Virus record (IMG/VR): IMGVR_UViG_3300027336_000001
Coordinates: 124,001-188,000 of that record
Length of the DNA stretch: 64,000 nt
Strand: one strand, 5' to 3'
Source: a virus
Below, piece after piece: positions 9,286 to 17,828 of this stretch. Below the pieces are notes generated by a model. The model searched no databases and was not told where the DNA came from. It saw nothing but the letters and a program-made list of their open reading frames with translations. The translations under genes were made by a program, and so were the position numbers. Each line of letters begins with the position of its first letter. The stretch's first letter is position 1.

Positions 9286-11652
9286 TTAAAGCGATATGAG
9301 TATTATTTCAACACTTGCAGTACCATCATATATAACTTGAGTGTTATTATTTAATACATATTGCTCAAGATTTAAGATGCCATTATTTAATAAGAAAGGT
9401 GCATTATTTACACCACTGCTCTTAAACACAGGACAAACATCCTCAAAAACAAAGGTTTGCTCTAAGCCTATCCACTCATCTTTAAAAAAACTAAACTCAC
9501 TAGCTAAACCACTATTGTCTGTTACTGTATCTTTAATTTTAGTTTGTCTAGGCTTTTCAGGTGGATTTGCATTGCCTAATGGATTTGCCATAAATTCATC
9601 CACATTAAAAGCAACCTGCTTAACAATATTCTTAAATGGTATCATGCCTTCATTTAAATCATCAGGTCTAAACCAATCACCACTTTGACTAACTGAACGA
9701 TTTGTTAAGCATACAACATCTATCACTATGCCATCTGCTATGCCATTAAAAGTAATTGCATTGCCATTTACTTTATATGCAGTGATATTTGTCAATCCTT
9801 GCTTAACAGATATCATTCGTTTCACATGAAAAGGTAAAATCACTTTACCATCTAAGACAGATACACTTGCACTAGCAGGTGCTAATACTCTATGCACAGC
9901 ATTAATAACATTGTGTCTGTTTAATTTATTTTTAGAATTTAAAAGCAAAGATGAGTTATTAAGAGTATCTGTATTACTATGTGCATAAAATGATCTTACC
10001 CATTCTTTTACTAATGGATATGTATTCTTATGGTGAAATAAGACCTGTGCATTTCTTTTTTCAATTCTATTCGCAGGCAAAAGATTTGTTGTTGGTCTTT
10101 GGTTTCTAGGTCTATATGAATTAAGCACAAAGCTAGTATCATTTAAAGCAGTGAAACATACTTGATCTGTTTCATCATAAGGATAAGTGATTTCAATTTC
10201 AGTAGTGGATGTACTTAAAGAAATAACACGAGTAAATGGATTGTATTCTGTAATTTCTACACTGCTAGTAAAATCACTTGGTAGGATAGGCATACCATAA
10301 ATTGTATATGGTGTAGAAAAAGGTAAAGTAAATTGACTTGTTAAGACAGGGAAAGTTTGACTATATGTTTTATATCTCAATGGTCTTGTCTTAAAAGAAG
10401 ATTGTAGATTTTCTAATAGATATAAGTTAGCTGTGGTAGCAGTCAAAGGTCTATCCAAAGTGAAAACCTGTGCAGATAATTTATATGTATAAGGATTTAC
10501 TTTTAAGATGAAATAAGCAGATGCACCTATTAAGACTAATTCACCTTCTTGCATAACTAACATAGATGCAATTAAGCAATGGTTTACAATAGAACCTGTG
10601 CCTGTTAAGTTAAGTCTTGGTACAGAATAAGAAACACTAGGTGCATCATCTGCCAAAACAGTATTAATGGCAACAATCTTTCTCTCTTGATTATTTACAC
10701 GGATACGATCATTTATCCTAAAACCACTATCATACACTCTTAGGAATTTAGAGTTTGTAAGAGTATATCCATAAACACTAGATAAATAAATGCCTTGATC
10801 TGTCTTTCTTAAATCCTCTTGAAACATTAAACCAGCAGTCAAAGAAAAATCAAAGGTAGGTTTATTAATAACTTCTTTAAATAAAGTACTTGGTCTATTA
10901 CCTATATTGACATGAGCAGGTTTAGTTTTTAAGAGTAGCTTATATAAATTATCCTGTAGTGTAATCACATCCTGTTGAAAACCATATAAGACTTCATGTG
11001 TATGTCCACTAGCAGTTTGAACGATGCCATCTAAAACATCATGTTGGTGTAGATCATCACCCCATTTATATCCTATAGGTGCAGATGTTTTACCTAAACC
11101 TAAAATAGGTGCATATACATAATGTTTATGTCCATTCACTTCTGTTGTCAAAGCATAAGATGAGATAAGACAGTCAATTAAAAAATCACCTATTTCTGAA
11201 ATCTCAACAAGACTATTCGCTTGAACTTTATTAAGAAGATATAAAATAGCTTTACCTGTGCTACCTTGTAATAATGCTTGGATAAGATTTAAAATCGTAT
11301 ATCTCAATTCTGTTTCATTATTAAAAGAAGGTCTATCTACAGATTTAGGAAAAAGTAGTCCATAAAGTCTATCATTAAAAAACTCAGGTCTAATTTGAGA
11401 GTAGTCCACTTCATTTACAAGGTCTAAGCAATCTAATAAAAGACTAGAAAGAGTTTTACCTAGACCTTCATATAAAATTCTATTATTGCTACCATATTCG
11501 GAAAGGTAGTTAGATGCTAAAGAACCTGAAAGAGCATTAGCATAAGCGACTACAAGTGAATCCTGTAATGCTTTTTTTTCTTCACTTTTACTGCCAATCG
11601 GATCTGTATTGGCAATTGGGAAATCAGGATAAAAAGGAATTTTATCACTCAT
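9286..11652 (-). CDS. Large baseplate/tail protein with His-rich HxH motifs, 788 aa
   Basis: The first 150 residues are helical (LSSLLLDCLDLVNEVDYSQI, LRYTILNLIQALLQG), unlike the neighbouring beta-rich proteins. They are followed by a histidine-rich section with HKHY, LHQHD and GHTHE at about residues 172-215. HxH motifs of this type bind metal in some phage fibre tips such as T4 gp37; the parallel is only by motif. The rest is beta-rich. The gene directly follows the J-like baseplate protein (4 nt gap), the position of tail protein I/gp7-like wedge components in contractile tails. I infer a baseplate wedge protein that carries fibres. The initiation site is weak and the gene is probably translationally coupled. 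Confidence 0.68.
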   Translation of the reverse strand: MSDKIPFYPDFPIANTDPIGSKSEEKKALQDSLVVAYANALSGSLASNYLSEYGSNNRILYEGLGKTLSSLLLDCLDLVNEVDYSQIRPEFFNDRLYGLLFPKSVDRPSFNNETELRYTILNLIQALLQGSTGKAILYLLNKVQANSLVEISEIGDFLIDCLISSYALTTEVNGHKHYVYAPILGLGKTSAPIGYKWGDDLHQHDVLDGIVQTASGHTHEVLYGFQQDVITLQDNLYKLLLKTKPAHVNIGNRPSTLFKEVINKPTFDFSLTAGLMFQEDLRKTDQGIYLSSVYGYTLTNSKFLRVYDSGFRINDRIRVNNQERKIVAINTVLADDAPSVSYSVPRLNLTGTGSIVNHCLIASMLVMQEGELVLIGASAYFILKVNPYTYKLSAQVFTLDRPLTATTANLYLLENLQSSFKTRPLRYKTYSQTFPVLTSQFTLPFSTPYTIYGMPILPSDFTSSVEITEYNPFTRVISLSTSTTEIEITYPYDETDQVCFTALNDTSFVLNSYRPRNQRPTTNLLPANRIEKRNAQVLFHHKNTYPLVKEWVRSFYAHSNTDTLNNSSLLLNSKNKLNRHNVINAVHRVLAPASASVSVLDGKVILPFHVKRMISVKQGLTNITAYKVNGNAITFNGIADGIVIDVVCLTNRSVSQSGDWFRPDDLNEGMIPFKNIVKQVAFNVDEFMANPLGNANPPEKPRQTKIKDTVTDNSGLASEFSFFKDEWIGLEQTFVFEDVCPVFKSSGVNNAPFLLNNGILNLEQYVLNNNTQVIYDGTASVEIILISL

Positions 11653-11656
11653 GTTT

Positions 11657-14600
11657 TTACTCTGCTCTGTAAGTGAAGTTTAAGTTGCCAACAGTGAAAT
11701 AAGAGAATGGATTTAAGGATAAGTTATTAACAAAGCCTGAGCCATCTGCTGTTTGGTAATTTACATGAAAGGTGTAATCACTTGGTGATTTACCAATAGG
11801 CAAAGCAACAAGGATTTTATTTTTACTGTTTGTAATAGGATTGCCACCTATTACAAGATCAGTATTGCCTATAATGCAAACACTATTTGGTTTATTCCCC
11901 AAAGTAGTGATCAGTGATTGGGAAACTAGATTAAATTCTAAACCATTGCCATAAACACGACCTATTTCACCACCATCTGTAGATGCAGGTTGTGCTAGGT
12001 TTACATCAATAAGCCATGCGACTGCAACACCTGTAGTTAAAGATACAATTTGAGTGTATGAGTTATTAGGTATGATTTCTTCTCTAATGACAAGAGTATT
12101 TACTGAAAAAGAAAGCTGTGTTAAAGGCAAGTCAATAAAAGCAACACCATCTGCATTATCCAGCACTCTTACAATATCACTCACTCTTAGGTTAGCACCT
12201 AGATTAAGATAAGAAATATAATTTTGTACATTGTTTCTAATAGCAAGATCGATTTGGCTAACTTGATAGCCTTTTCGGATAACAATATTTGCTTTTACAT
12301 CTATAGGACAGGGAATGCACTGTTTAACAAGTATATCAGCAGTCAAATGTTTTGAGTTATTAATTTGAGATTGAACATTTTGCAGTACTTGATTATATGA
12401 ATAAGTGACTTCAAGATTTAAGAGATAGCTATAATTGACTTTGACTGTGACATTTTCAGGGATGTCAGAATTAGATGTTCTAGTTAAAGTAGTATATCCT
12501 TCATCTGTAGTTTCAATAATGAAATCAGGATTAGCAACATAAGATGAATTATAGAAAGTATAGCCTGTTTCACCATCACCACTCGAATCAAGTCTAAGCT
12601 GGATGCTTAAAGCATCTACACCTTTTTTAGTCAATTGATATGGATAAAAACCAATAAAGCTAAACACTTCGCTTGTGGAATAGAAATCAGAAGTGATAGC
12701 ACCATTATTGATTAAGATATTATCTTTAGCTTTGGTGGAATATCCTTCAAGTAAAGGATCTTGTGTTTTCTTAAAAAGATAATCAGTACCTTGTGCATAT
12801 TCTACATTATTTTCATCTATTAAAGTAGAGATGCTTTCAACAGGCTGTCTAGTGAGATAAATGATTTCACTAATATTTTCTTGCCAATCACCTATGATAA
12901 CATCTGTGATATTGTAATCAGGCTGTGTTAAGCTAGTATCTAAAATAACAATATTGTCATTTGTTATAGTATGGTTAGTGAGATCAAACCATTCACCTGT
13001 TGTGGCATTTTTTAAACCATATCCTAATGTTTGGTTATCTATCATTTTATATAAAGACAAATTGAGATCACCTAATTTAAATTGATAGATGCCTTCAGCA
13101 ATAGGAATGAAAAGACTATCTTTATGTGTTTGGAAATTTGGAGCATATAAATCAGTAGCAGTAGCTAAAGACACACCACGAATCCACACATCAACTTTGC
13201 CATCACCTCTAAATTGATAAGGTGATTCAGCACCTGCGACAAAAACTTCAGTAACACCAGCAGTTGCACTAGCTATTCTTTCAATACCTGATTTAGTACC
13301 TGTATCTACACTAGCAAGAGTATTAATTGCTCTTGAACTTAAATCTAAATTTGATTCTACTTCTGATCCACCAAAGGTAGGATTTTCATTATTCACAGAA
13401 AGACCATTAATAGAAGAGTTTCTGATTTGGTTGCTAGTGACATTGCCTGCAATACCTATATTTAATGCTTGCACAGGTACATAAACTGCATATCTATCTT
13501 TAACAGGATCATAAAAAGAAGATAATGTATCTATTGAAATTCTAGCGAATTGTGTAGTTTGAAAAGGAATACTGCCTGCATAAATCGTAGTGTATGAAGG
13601 AATATTGATAGTTCTAGTAGGAGCAGTCTTAACAAAGAAAACTACTTCACCAATTGCACGACTACCTAATCTTCTTTTAATGCCAAAGTTATATGCAAGT
13701 TTATCAAAGGCTGAATCAATAACTGCTTGTACTCTATTTTGTTCACTAAAGAAAAGAGCTTGTCCAAGAGCAGTTTTATAATTTGAATTACTGACTGCAA
13801 TACTTTTACCTGTGTTTCTAGGATCATCAATAGTGAGTAAAGTAGTAAAAGACATAGCACGGTAGGTAAAGTCTAATAAGAATCTAGTTCTTTCCATTTC
13901 ATTAACAAAAGGATCAATAATGACATCTCTAGTAACAGAGCCCGGGTTCACTAAAGCATCAGGTTGTAATTTATGGATGGTAGTAATCATTTCTGTAGTT
14001 AAGGTTTGACGATTGACTACAGGTAAAGAAACATTAGATTGATTAATATTGACAGGCTTGCCTACTACTTCTAAAGAATATGCACTTTCAATTTCAGTAC
14101 CATTAACAACTTTAACAGCAGTGGCAACATAGTAAAGAACATTTTCATTAGAAAGAGAAGCGAAAGCACCAAATTGAATAGTAGGTGGTGTAGAATTTTG
14201 AGTAGCTTGTCTATTATGTTTAAAGACGATTTCAGTTTGGATATCAATAGCAGATAAAGTAGCAGTCAATCTCAATCGTTTAATAGCTTCACTGACTTCA
14301 CTATTAAAAATGACATCGCTGGCTAAATTAGTAGAACCATCAGTTTGGATGAAATTTAATTTAGCATATAAAGGATCAGCAGTTTGAGTATTTGCATTAA
14401 AGGTTTCATCTGCAATGGTAGTTAAAACTTCTTTACCTATGCCATAGCTAATAGGATCTAAAGGTTCAAAGTTAATTTTTTGATAACCATTGATGCCACC
14501 ACCTGAAGAAACACTAGCATACAAGTTATAATATTTGACTTCACTGTCTGTATGTTGGAATTTAATAAGAACATCTTGTGCAAGTCTTTCAATATAGATG

Positions 14601-14926
14601 CCTTGTGGTTGAGCAGGTGGTTGGTAGAGATTGACGATAGGTTGGATAACATTAAGATAAAAGGTTTCAGTAGTAGAAAGATTAAGAATAAGATTGTTAT
14701 TACCATTATAGAGAATAAGACCATCAGGACTAAGAGCAGGATTAGGAAAGGTAAAGTAATTACCATCAAAGAAAATATCCATGCCTGTATAGGTTTGGTT
14801 TTCAATAGTGATACTAAGATTGCTTGGATCATCAGTAATACCTTTAATAAAGATAGCTTTTTGAGTAGTGGAATAGTTAGCAGGACTATCTAGTAAAGAA
14901 CCACTAGGTGAAATAATTTGTATCAT
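11657..14926 (-). CDS. Baseplate J/gp6-like wedge protein, 1089 aa
   Basis: The C-terminal third has the classical baseplate J arrangement. Strand VKANIVIRKGYQVSQI is followed by a helix (DLAIRNNVQNYISYLN), then LGANLRVSDIVRVLDNADG, then VAFIDLPLTQLS. The central part contains SIAVSN...ALGQALFFSEQN and a GVTEVFVAGAESPYQFRGDG loop before a long beta-rich insertion. In contractile tails the J/gp6 protein forms the wedge ring that triggers sheath contraction. Known relatives range from about 300 (P2 gpJ) to 660 residues (T4 gp6), so this copy is much enlarged. An N-terminal beta domain with NLYQPPAQPQGIYIERL resembles an FN3-type strand pattern. It sits directly after the gp25-like gene, the expected order. 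Confidence 0.82.
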   Translation of the reverse strand: MIQIISPSGSLLDSPANYSTTQKAIFIKGITDDPSNLSITIENQTYTGMDIFFDGNYFTFPNPALSPDGLILYNGNNNLILNLSTTETFYLNVIQPIVNLYQPPAQPQGIYIERLAQDVLIKFQHTDSEVKYYNLYASVSSGGGINGYQKINFEPLDPISYGIGKEVLTTIADETFNANTQTADPLYAKLNFIQTDGSTNLASDVIFNSEVSEAIKRLRLTATLSAIDIQTEIVFKHNRQATQNSTPPTIQFGAFASLSNENVLYYVATAVKVVNGTEIESAYSLEVVGKPVNINQSNVSLPVVNRQTLTTEMITTIHKLQPDALVNPGSVTRDVIIDPFVNEMERTRFLLDFTYRAMSFTTLLTIDDPRNTGKSIAVSNSNYKTALGQALFFSEQNRVQAVIDSAFDKLAYNFGIKRRLGSRAIGEVVFFVKTAPTRTINIPSYTTIYAGSIPFQTTQFARISIDTLSSFYDPVKDRYAVYVPVQALNIGIAGNVTSNQIRNSSINGLSVNNENPTFGGSEVESNLDLSSRAINTLASVDTGTKSGIERIASATAGVTEVFVAGAESPYQFRGDGKVDVWIRGVSLATATDLYAPNFQTHKDSLFIPIAEGIYQFKLGDLNLSLYKMIDNQTLGYGLKNATTGEWFDLTNHTITNDNIVILDTSLTQPDYNITDVIIGDWQENISEIIYLTRQPVESISTLIDENNVEYAQGTDYLFKKTQDPLLEGYSTKAKDNILINNGAITSDFYSTSEVFSFIGFYPYQLTKKGVDALSIQLRLDSSGDGETGYTFYNSSYVANPDFIIETTDEGYTTLTRTSNSDIPENVTVKVNYSYLLNLEVTYSYNQVLQNVQSQINNSKHLTADILVKQCIPCPIDVKANIVIRKGYQVSQIDLAIRNNVQNYISYLNLGANLRVSDIVRVLDNADGVAFIDLPLTQLSFSVNTLVIREEIIPNNSYTQIVSLTTGVAVAWLIDVNLAQPASTDGGEIGRVYGNGLEFNLVSQSLITTLGNKPNSVCIIGNTDLVIGGNPITNSKNKILVALPIGKSPSDYTFHVNYQTADGSGFVNNLSLNPFSYFTVGNLNFTYRAE

Positions 14927-14939
14927 TTTATTTTATCTT

Positions 14940-15968
14940 TCAATTTGTTAAGTCAATAGAGCCGGGGACTGCAAACACAATGTTAAGATTAACAGGTGTA
15001 TTTGCTCTGCTAACAAGACCAATATCAACAAGGTAGGCATTATTAGTATTAGGAACTTGTTGCACATCAATTTTCCGAACAGATGCAATTTGTTCTTCTA
15101 AAGATAGCTTTTGTATTTTACCAACTTGATTTTGAATATTGATATGCTGATTGAGTGCTTGTCTTACAGATTCTTGAATGCTAAGTTTAGCTAGGTTGCC
15201 TTGTTTAGCACCTACAAAATCAAAAGCATTAGTACCATACCAAGAGTGTTGAGGATTAGTATTAATTTTAGTAAGGCAAACTTTGGCAACCTGCTGATAA
15301 AGTAGATCGTGTTTTTCCACTTGTTTAATTTCACCATACTCATTAAATCTTAAATCATTTTCAATGCCTGTGCTTGCACATCGATTACAATAATTCTTTT
15401 CTGTAGTGTATGAAATAAGATAATTACCTTTTACATTTTCATTAAAGCGAATGAAATAGCCTAAGCCATCATCTCTTTTAAAAAGTTTCCAGCCTGTATG
15501 CACTTGTTTACCTTGTGCTTTAAATTTCTCATAAGTAAATCCAAACTTATTTAAATCACCTTGTATTTCTAGTCTTGAAGATAGACCTGTGGATTTATCT
15601 TTTATCTGAATAGATTGGTTTACAAGATTGACTTCTACTTTATTCATAGGCAGGTATTTAATAAGAGTGTTTTGGATTTGAGATGCAGATAAAAGACCTG
15701 TATCAAATTTCACAGGATAAGATACATTTTGATAAACAAAAGTGTAGTTAGGATTTAGGATTTTATATGGAGCATTAGCAGGGAAGATAATTTCAGCAGG
15801 TGAGTAAAGACCTTCTTGGTTTATGGTAATATTATTTTTAGTGATGGTAAAAAGACTAGAACCATTGATAGGTGATCTAGTGACAACATCAGTGATATTA
15901 TCTAAAGTATAGGATTCAAACCTAATGTAATGTGGACATTGGTGTGAAACATGAATGTCTTTACTCAT
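14940..15968 (-). CDS. Putative gp25-like baseplate wedge protein with Cys pair, 342 aa
   Basis: The start is the ATG at 15968, with AAAGG 8 nt upstream; a GTG 15 nt earlier would put that site inside the gene. The C-terminal 140 residues (AKVCLTKINTNPQHSWYGT...LSLEEQIASVRKIDVQQV) resemble the gp25 lysozyme-like baseplate fold: LTxxxxxxxxxYGT, a helix, a regular strand pair, then a final VPG. The middle holds NYCNRCAST, a CxxC pair that may bind zinc, with a further CPHY near residue 12. It is first in the tail operon and precedes the J/gp6-like gene, matching the usual gp25-gp6 order. The class B core lies about 37 nt upstream. Assignment to gp25 is tentative. Confidence 0.6.
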   Translation of the reverse strand: MSKDIHVSHQCPHYIRFESYTLDNITDVVTRSPINGSSLFTITKNNITINQEGLYSPAEIIFPANAPYKILNPNYTFVYQNVSYPVKFDTGLLSASQIQNTLIKYLPMNKVEVNLVNQSIQIKDKSTGLSSRLEIQGDLNKFGFTYEKFKAQGKQVHTGWKLFKRDDGLGYFIRFNENVKGNYLISYTTEKNYCNRCASTGIENDLRFNEYGEIKQVEKHDLLYQQVAKVCLTKINTNPQHSWYGTNAFDFVGAKQGNLAKLSIQESVRQALNQHINIQNQVGKIQKLSLEEQIASVRKIDVQQVPNTNNAYLVDIGLVSRANTPVNLNIVFAVPGSIDLTN

Positions 15969-16004
15969 CTGTATGCCTTTCACATAATAAGTTTAGCTAC
16001 AAAG

Positions 16005-16023
16005 AACATTTATATTTAAAATA
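16005..16023 (-). promoter_or_regulatory. Class B (putative late) promoter of the tail operon
   Basis: AACATTTATATTTAAAATA lies about 37 nt upstream of the ATG at 15968, on the minus strand. It matches the position and the AACAT-TATA core of the near-identical elements before 40343 and 41218. Promoter activity is inferred. Confidence 0.45.
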
Positions 16024-16033
16024 AAAAATTTAA

Positions 16034-16074
16034 TGAACTTGCAATAAGTTTTAATCTTAAGTGTTTATCTATTA
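16034..16074 (+). promoter_or_regulatory. Class A promoter
   Basis: TGAACTTGCAAT holds a -35-like TTGCAA (16039-16044), then exactly 17 bp to TGTTTA (16062-16067), followed by TCTATTA. The ATG of 16101 is 33 nt further on. One of 13 related sites in the window. Confidence 0.72.
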
Positions 16075-16100
16075 CAACAACAAACCAAAGGATAAAAAAA

Positions 16101-16394
16101 ATGATCCACTTTTCTACACTAAACCAAATCATCTCTACTAAATACAGCAACCTCGAAATCACATCCGTGTGTAGTTTCGATGGTTATATCTTTACTTGTG
16201 AGTACACAGGTAAACACAAAGACCAAACAAGAGTAAATCTTATTTACAGAACACCTGTAAATAAAGCAATCTGCACCTTTACTTTATCTATCTATGATAA
16301 AGATGGCATTCAAATCGAAGATAGATTTGAGTCCTGCAAATCAGAAGATAGTCAAAAAGTCATCACCAAACTTTTACCAAAAAACATCAAATAA
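16101..16394 (+). CDS. Small protein of unknown function, 97 aa; duplicated at 57659-57955
   Basis: First gene of a class A promoter unit, with AAAGGATAAAAAAA before the ATG. It is clearly paralogous to the 98-residue protein on the opposite strand at 57659-57955: identical blocks KYSNLEITSVCSFDGYIFTC and YRTPVNKAIC, then GxQIEDRFESC near the C-terminus. Conserved cysteines at about residues 24, 33, 55 and 79 could matter for folding or metal binding. It is soluble with an alpha/beta pattern. The next gene downstream is also duplicated there, so the pair moves as a unit. Function unknown. Promoter type and size suggest an early host-takeover gene, which is an inference. Confidence 0.75.
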   Translation: MIHFSTLNQIISTKYSNLEITSVCSFDGYIFTCEYTGKHKDQTRVNLIYRTPVNKAICTFTLSIYDKDGIQIEDRFESCKSEDSQKVITKLLPKNIK

Positions 16395-16405
16395 GGAGTA
16401 TTACT

Positions 16406-16696
16406 ATGTTAACTCAAATTTTAAATCAATCCATCATCTCTACTCTTTCTTCTGTCTATGCAGATATCAAATCTGATATTTTGCAGAATGGCAGTATTGA
16501 CATTCACTTGGATGTTAATACCAAAATCCACATACATGGGATGAAACAAATCCAAAAAGGTAAAACCTATATCCTTGTGCAAGTCATTCAAATAAATGGT
16601 GACTTTACAAAGTCTAGGACTTTCTACATTGACCAGACTGATCCTGATTCAGTAAAACCAAAACTCAAATTTTTGTTGAGCAAGAAGGGATGGTAA
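16406..16696 (+). CDS. Small protein of unknown function, 96 aa; duplicated at 57366-57644
   Basis: It follows the previous gene after 11 nt with AAGGAG before the ATG. It is strongly similar to the 92-residue product at 57366-57644 on the minus strand: QNGSIDIHLD, TKIHIHGxKQIQxGKTYILV and FTKSRxFYID are shared, with a matching end (PKLKFLLxKKxW). The C-terminus diverges little. This copy has a four-residue longer N-terminus. The IHLD/HIHG segments look like paired beta strands. No known domain is recognised. Together with its upstream neighbour it forms an inverted duplicate gene pair separated by about 41 kb. Confidence 0.75.
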   Translation: MLTQILNQSIISTLSSVYADIKSDILQNGSIDIHLDVNTKIHIHGMKQIQKGKTYILVQVIQINGDFTKSRTFYIDQTDPDSVKPKLKFLLSKKGW

Positions 16697-16836
16697 TGTT
16701 AAACGAAGTATATCGTTTGTTATATACTTGTAAAAATTCTCAAATCCGAATGGAAGTTGAATTGGTTCTAGTTAAAAACAAACTCAGCATAAAAACCTTG
16801 ACTGCTTTAAAGACAAAACTTTTAAAGCACCAATAA
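16696..16836 (+). CDS. Very short protein, 46 aa
   Basis: The ATG overlaps the stop of the previous gene (TAATG at 16694-16698), typical of translational coupling. The product begins MLNEVYRLLYTCKNSQ and ends in a basic run (LKTKLLKHQ). It is predicted largely helical and positively charged. No counterpart follows the duplicated pair at 57 kb, where a DUF3846-like gene occupies the same place. It may be a genuine small protein or the remnant of a longer one; the coupling is the main support. Confidence 0.45.
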   Translation: MLNEVYRLLYTCKNSQIRMEVELVLVKNKLSIKTLTALKTKLLKHQ

Positions 16837-16843
16837 ATATAAG

Positions 16844-16884
16844 TGAACTTGCAATAAACCTTTAGAGCAAGTGTTTAGGTAGTA
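16844..16884 (+). promoter_or_regulatory. Class A promoter
   Basis: TTGCAA (16849-16854), 17 bp, TGTTTA (16872-16877), within the extended TGAACTTGCAATAA and CAAGTGTTTA context. It drives the tandem duplicate genes at 16913 and 17352. Confidence 0.7.
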
Positions 16885-16912
16885 TCAACAAACCAACCAT
16901 AGGAGTAAAAAA

Positions 16913-17350
16913 ATGGCAGACCAAGCCTTTTTAAACAATGCAAAAGCATTAATCATGATCACCACAGATGAATGGACTAAAGGTTTCGTAAGTTCTCTTA
17001 TTGAGCAAGTGAACTCAGGTAGAACATTATCTGAAAAACAAATGACTATTTTTAATGCAAAATTAGATGCAGTCTTAAATCCACCTGCACCTGTAGAGAT
17101 TGATCCTGAATTTGTTACTAAACTTGAAACTTTAAGAAAAAAGACCAAATCCGAATGGTTATTAGGTTTCTTAGAAAGTTTAGAAAAACAAATGAAAGCA
17201 GGCAAAGCATTAACAGAAAAACAAAAAGATTGTTTTCAAAGCAAATATGACAGATTAGTTTTGAAAATTAAACCTAAAAAAGTAGAACAGGATGAAGATG
17301 TTGAAGGTATTGATTTTGAATCTTGGGTTTCTTTGGATGATATAAATTAA
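16913..17350 (+). CDS. Helical protein with an internal duplicated motif, 145 aa
   Basis: The start has AGGAGTAAAAAA upstream. The protein contains two copies of a roughly 35-residue helical unit. Residues about 19-52 read TDEWTKGFVSSLIEQVNSG then RTLSEKQ, and residues about 78-112 read KSEWLLGFLESLEKQMKAG then KALTEKQ. Such WxxGFxxSLxxQxxxGxxLTxKQ units occur in assorted phage and plasmid replication-associated proteins, but I cannot assign a family with certainty. The C-terminus is acidic (VEQDEDVEGIDFES). The following gene is a diverged paralogue of its first unit, so the duplication occurred at two scales. Probably an early protein; function unknown. Confidence 0.72.
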   Translation: MADQAFLNNAKALIMITTDEWTKGFVSSLIEQVNSGRTLSEKQMTIFNAKLDAVLNPPAPVEIDPEFVTKLETLRKKTKSEWLLGFLESLEKQMKAGKALTEKQKDCFQSKYDRLVLKIKPKKVEQDEDVEGIDFESWVSLDDIN

Positions 17351-17351
17351 T

Positions 17352-17777
17352 ATGGATATACAGTCCTTTATCAATAATGCAAAATCTATTTTGATATGCA
17401 GTACTTCTATATGGACTAAAAATAAAGTTGAGCATTTATTAAATCGTGTTCTAGCAGGCAAGTTTTTAGATCAAACTGAAATTCATTTATTTGAATACCT
17501 TTTAAATCGTGTCTTTCATCCACCACAGATCACAATAGAACTTAACTTTTATACAATAACAGATTTGATGCAGTCAAATCTTGATACACCTAGTACATTT
17601 CAATCATGGTGTTTTATTTTTCTATCTGAATTAAGAAAAAACTTATTAGGAAAACAAGACATCTCTTACAATAAACACTACATCTTTGATGTCTTATATA
17701 GACAGCTTGTCTTAAAACAAAAAACCTTAGAAGATGGTCTTGCAGATCAAATCTTATTTGAGATGGCTAACGAATAA
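17352..17777 (+). CDS. Helical protein, 141 aa, tandem paralogue of the preceding gene
   Basis: It starts 1 nt after the upstream stop with no strong ribosome binding site, so coupling is likely. The N-terminal 55 residues (FINNAKSILICSTSIWTKNK...AGKFLDQTEI...HPP) align with the start of the 145-residue protein upstream (FLNNAKALIMITTDEWTKGF...SGRTLSEKQM...NPP). The second half has a degenerate copy of the repeat (FQSWCFIFLSELRKNLLGKQ). This is a diverged tandem duplicate. Function unknown. Confidence 0.68.
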   Translation: MDIQSFINNAKSILICSTSIWTKNKVEHLLNRVLAGKFLDQTEIHLFEYLLNRVFHPPQITIELNFYTITDLMQSNLDTPSTFQSWCFIFLSELRKNLLGKQDISYNKHYIFDVLYRQLVLKQKTLEDGLADQILFEMANE

Positions 17778-17792
17778 AATATTTATATCTAA

Positions 17793-17821
17793 ATCCTTTA
17801 TATATGCTCTAAATAAAGGAT
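17793..17821 (+). promoter_or_regulatory. Hairpin covering the ribosome binding site of 17829
   Basis: ATCCTTTAT (17793-17801) and ATAAAGGAT (17813-17821) form a perfect 9 bp stem with an 11 nt loop. The right arm contains the AAAGGA Shine-Dalgarno sequence of the gene starting at 17829. A TTTATATCTAAA element just upstream could place the transcript start near the left arm. The same design occurs at 21271 and 29050. Confidence 0.55.
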
Positions 17822-17828
17822 ACATATC

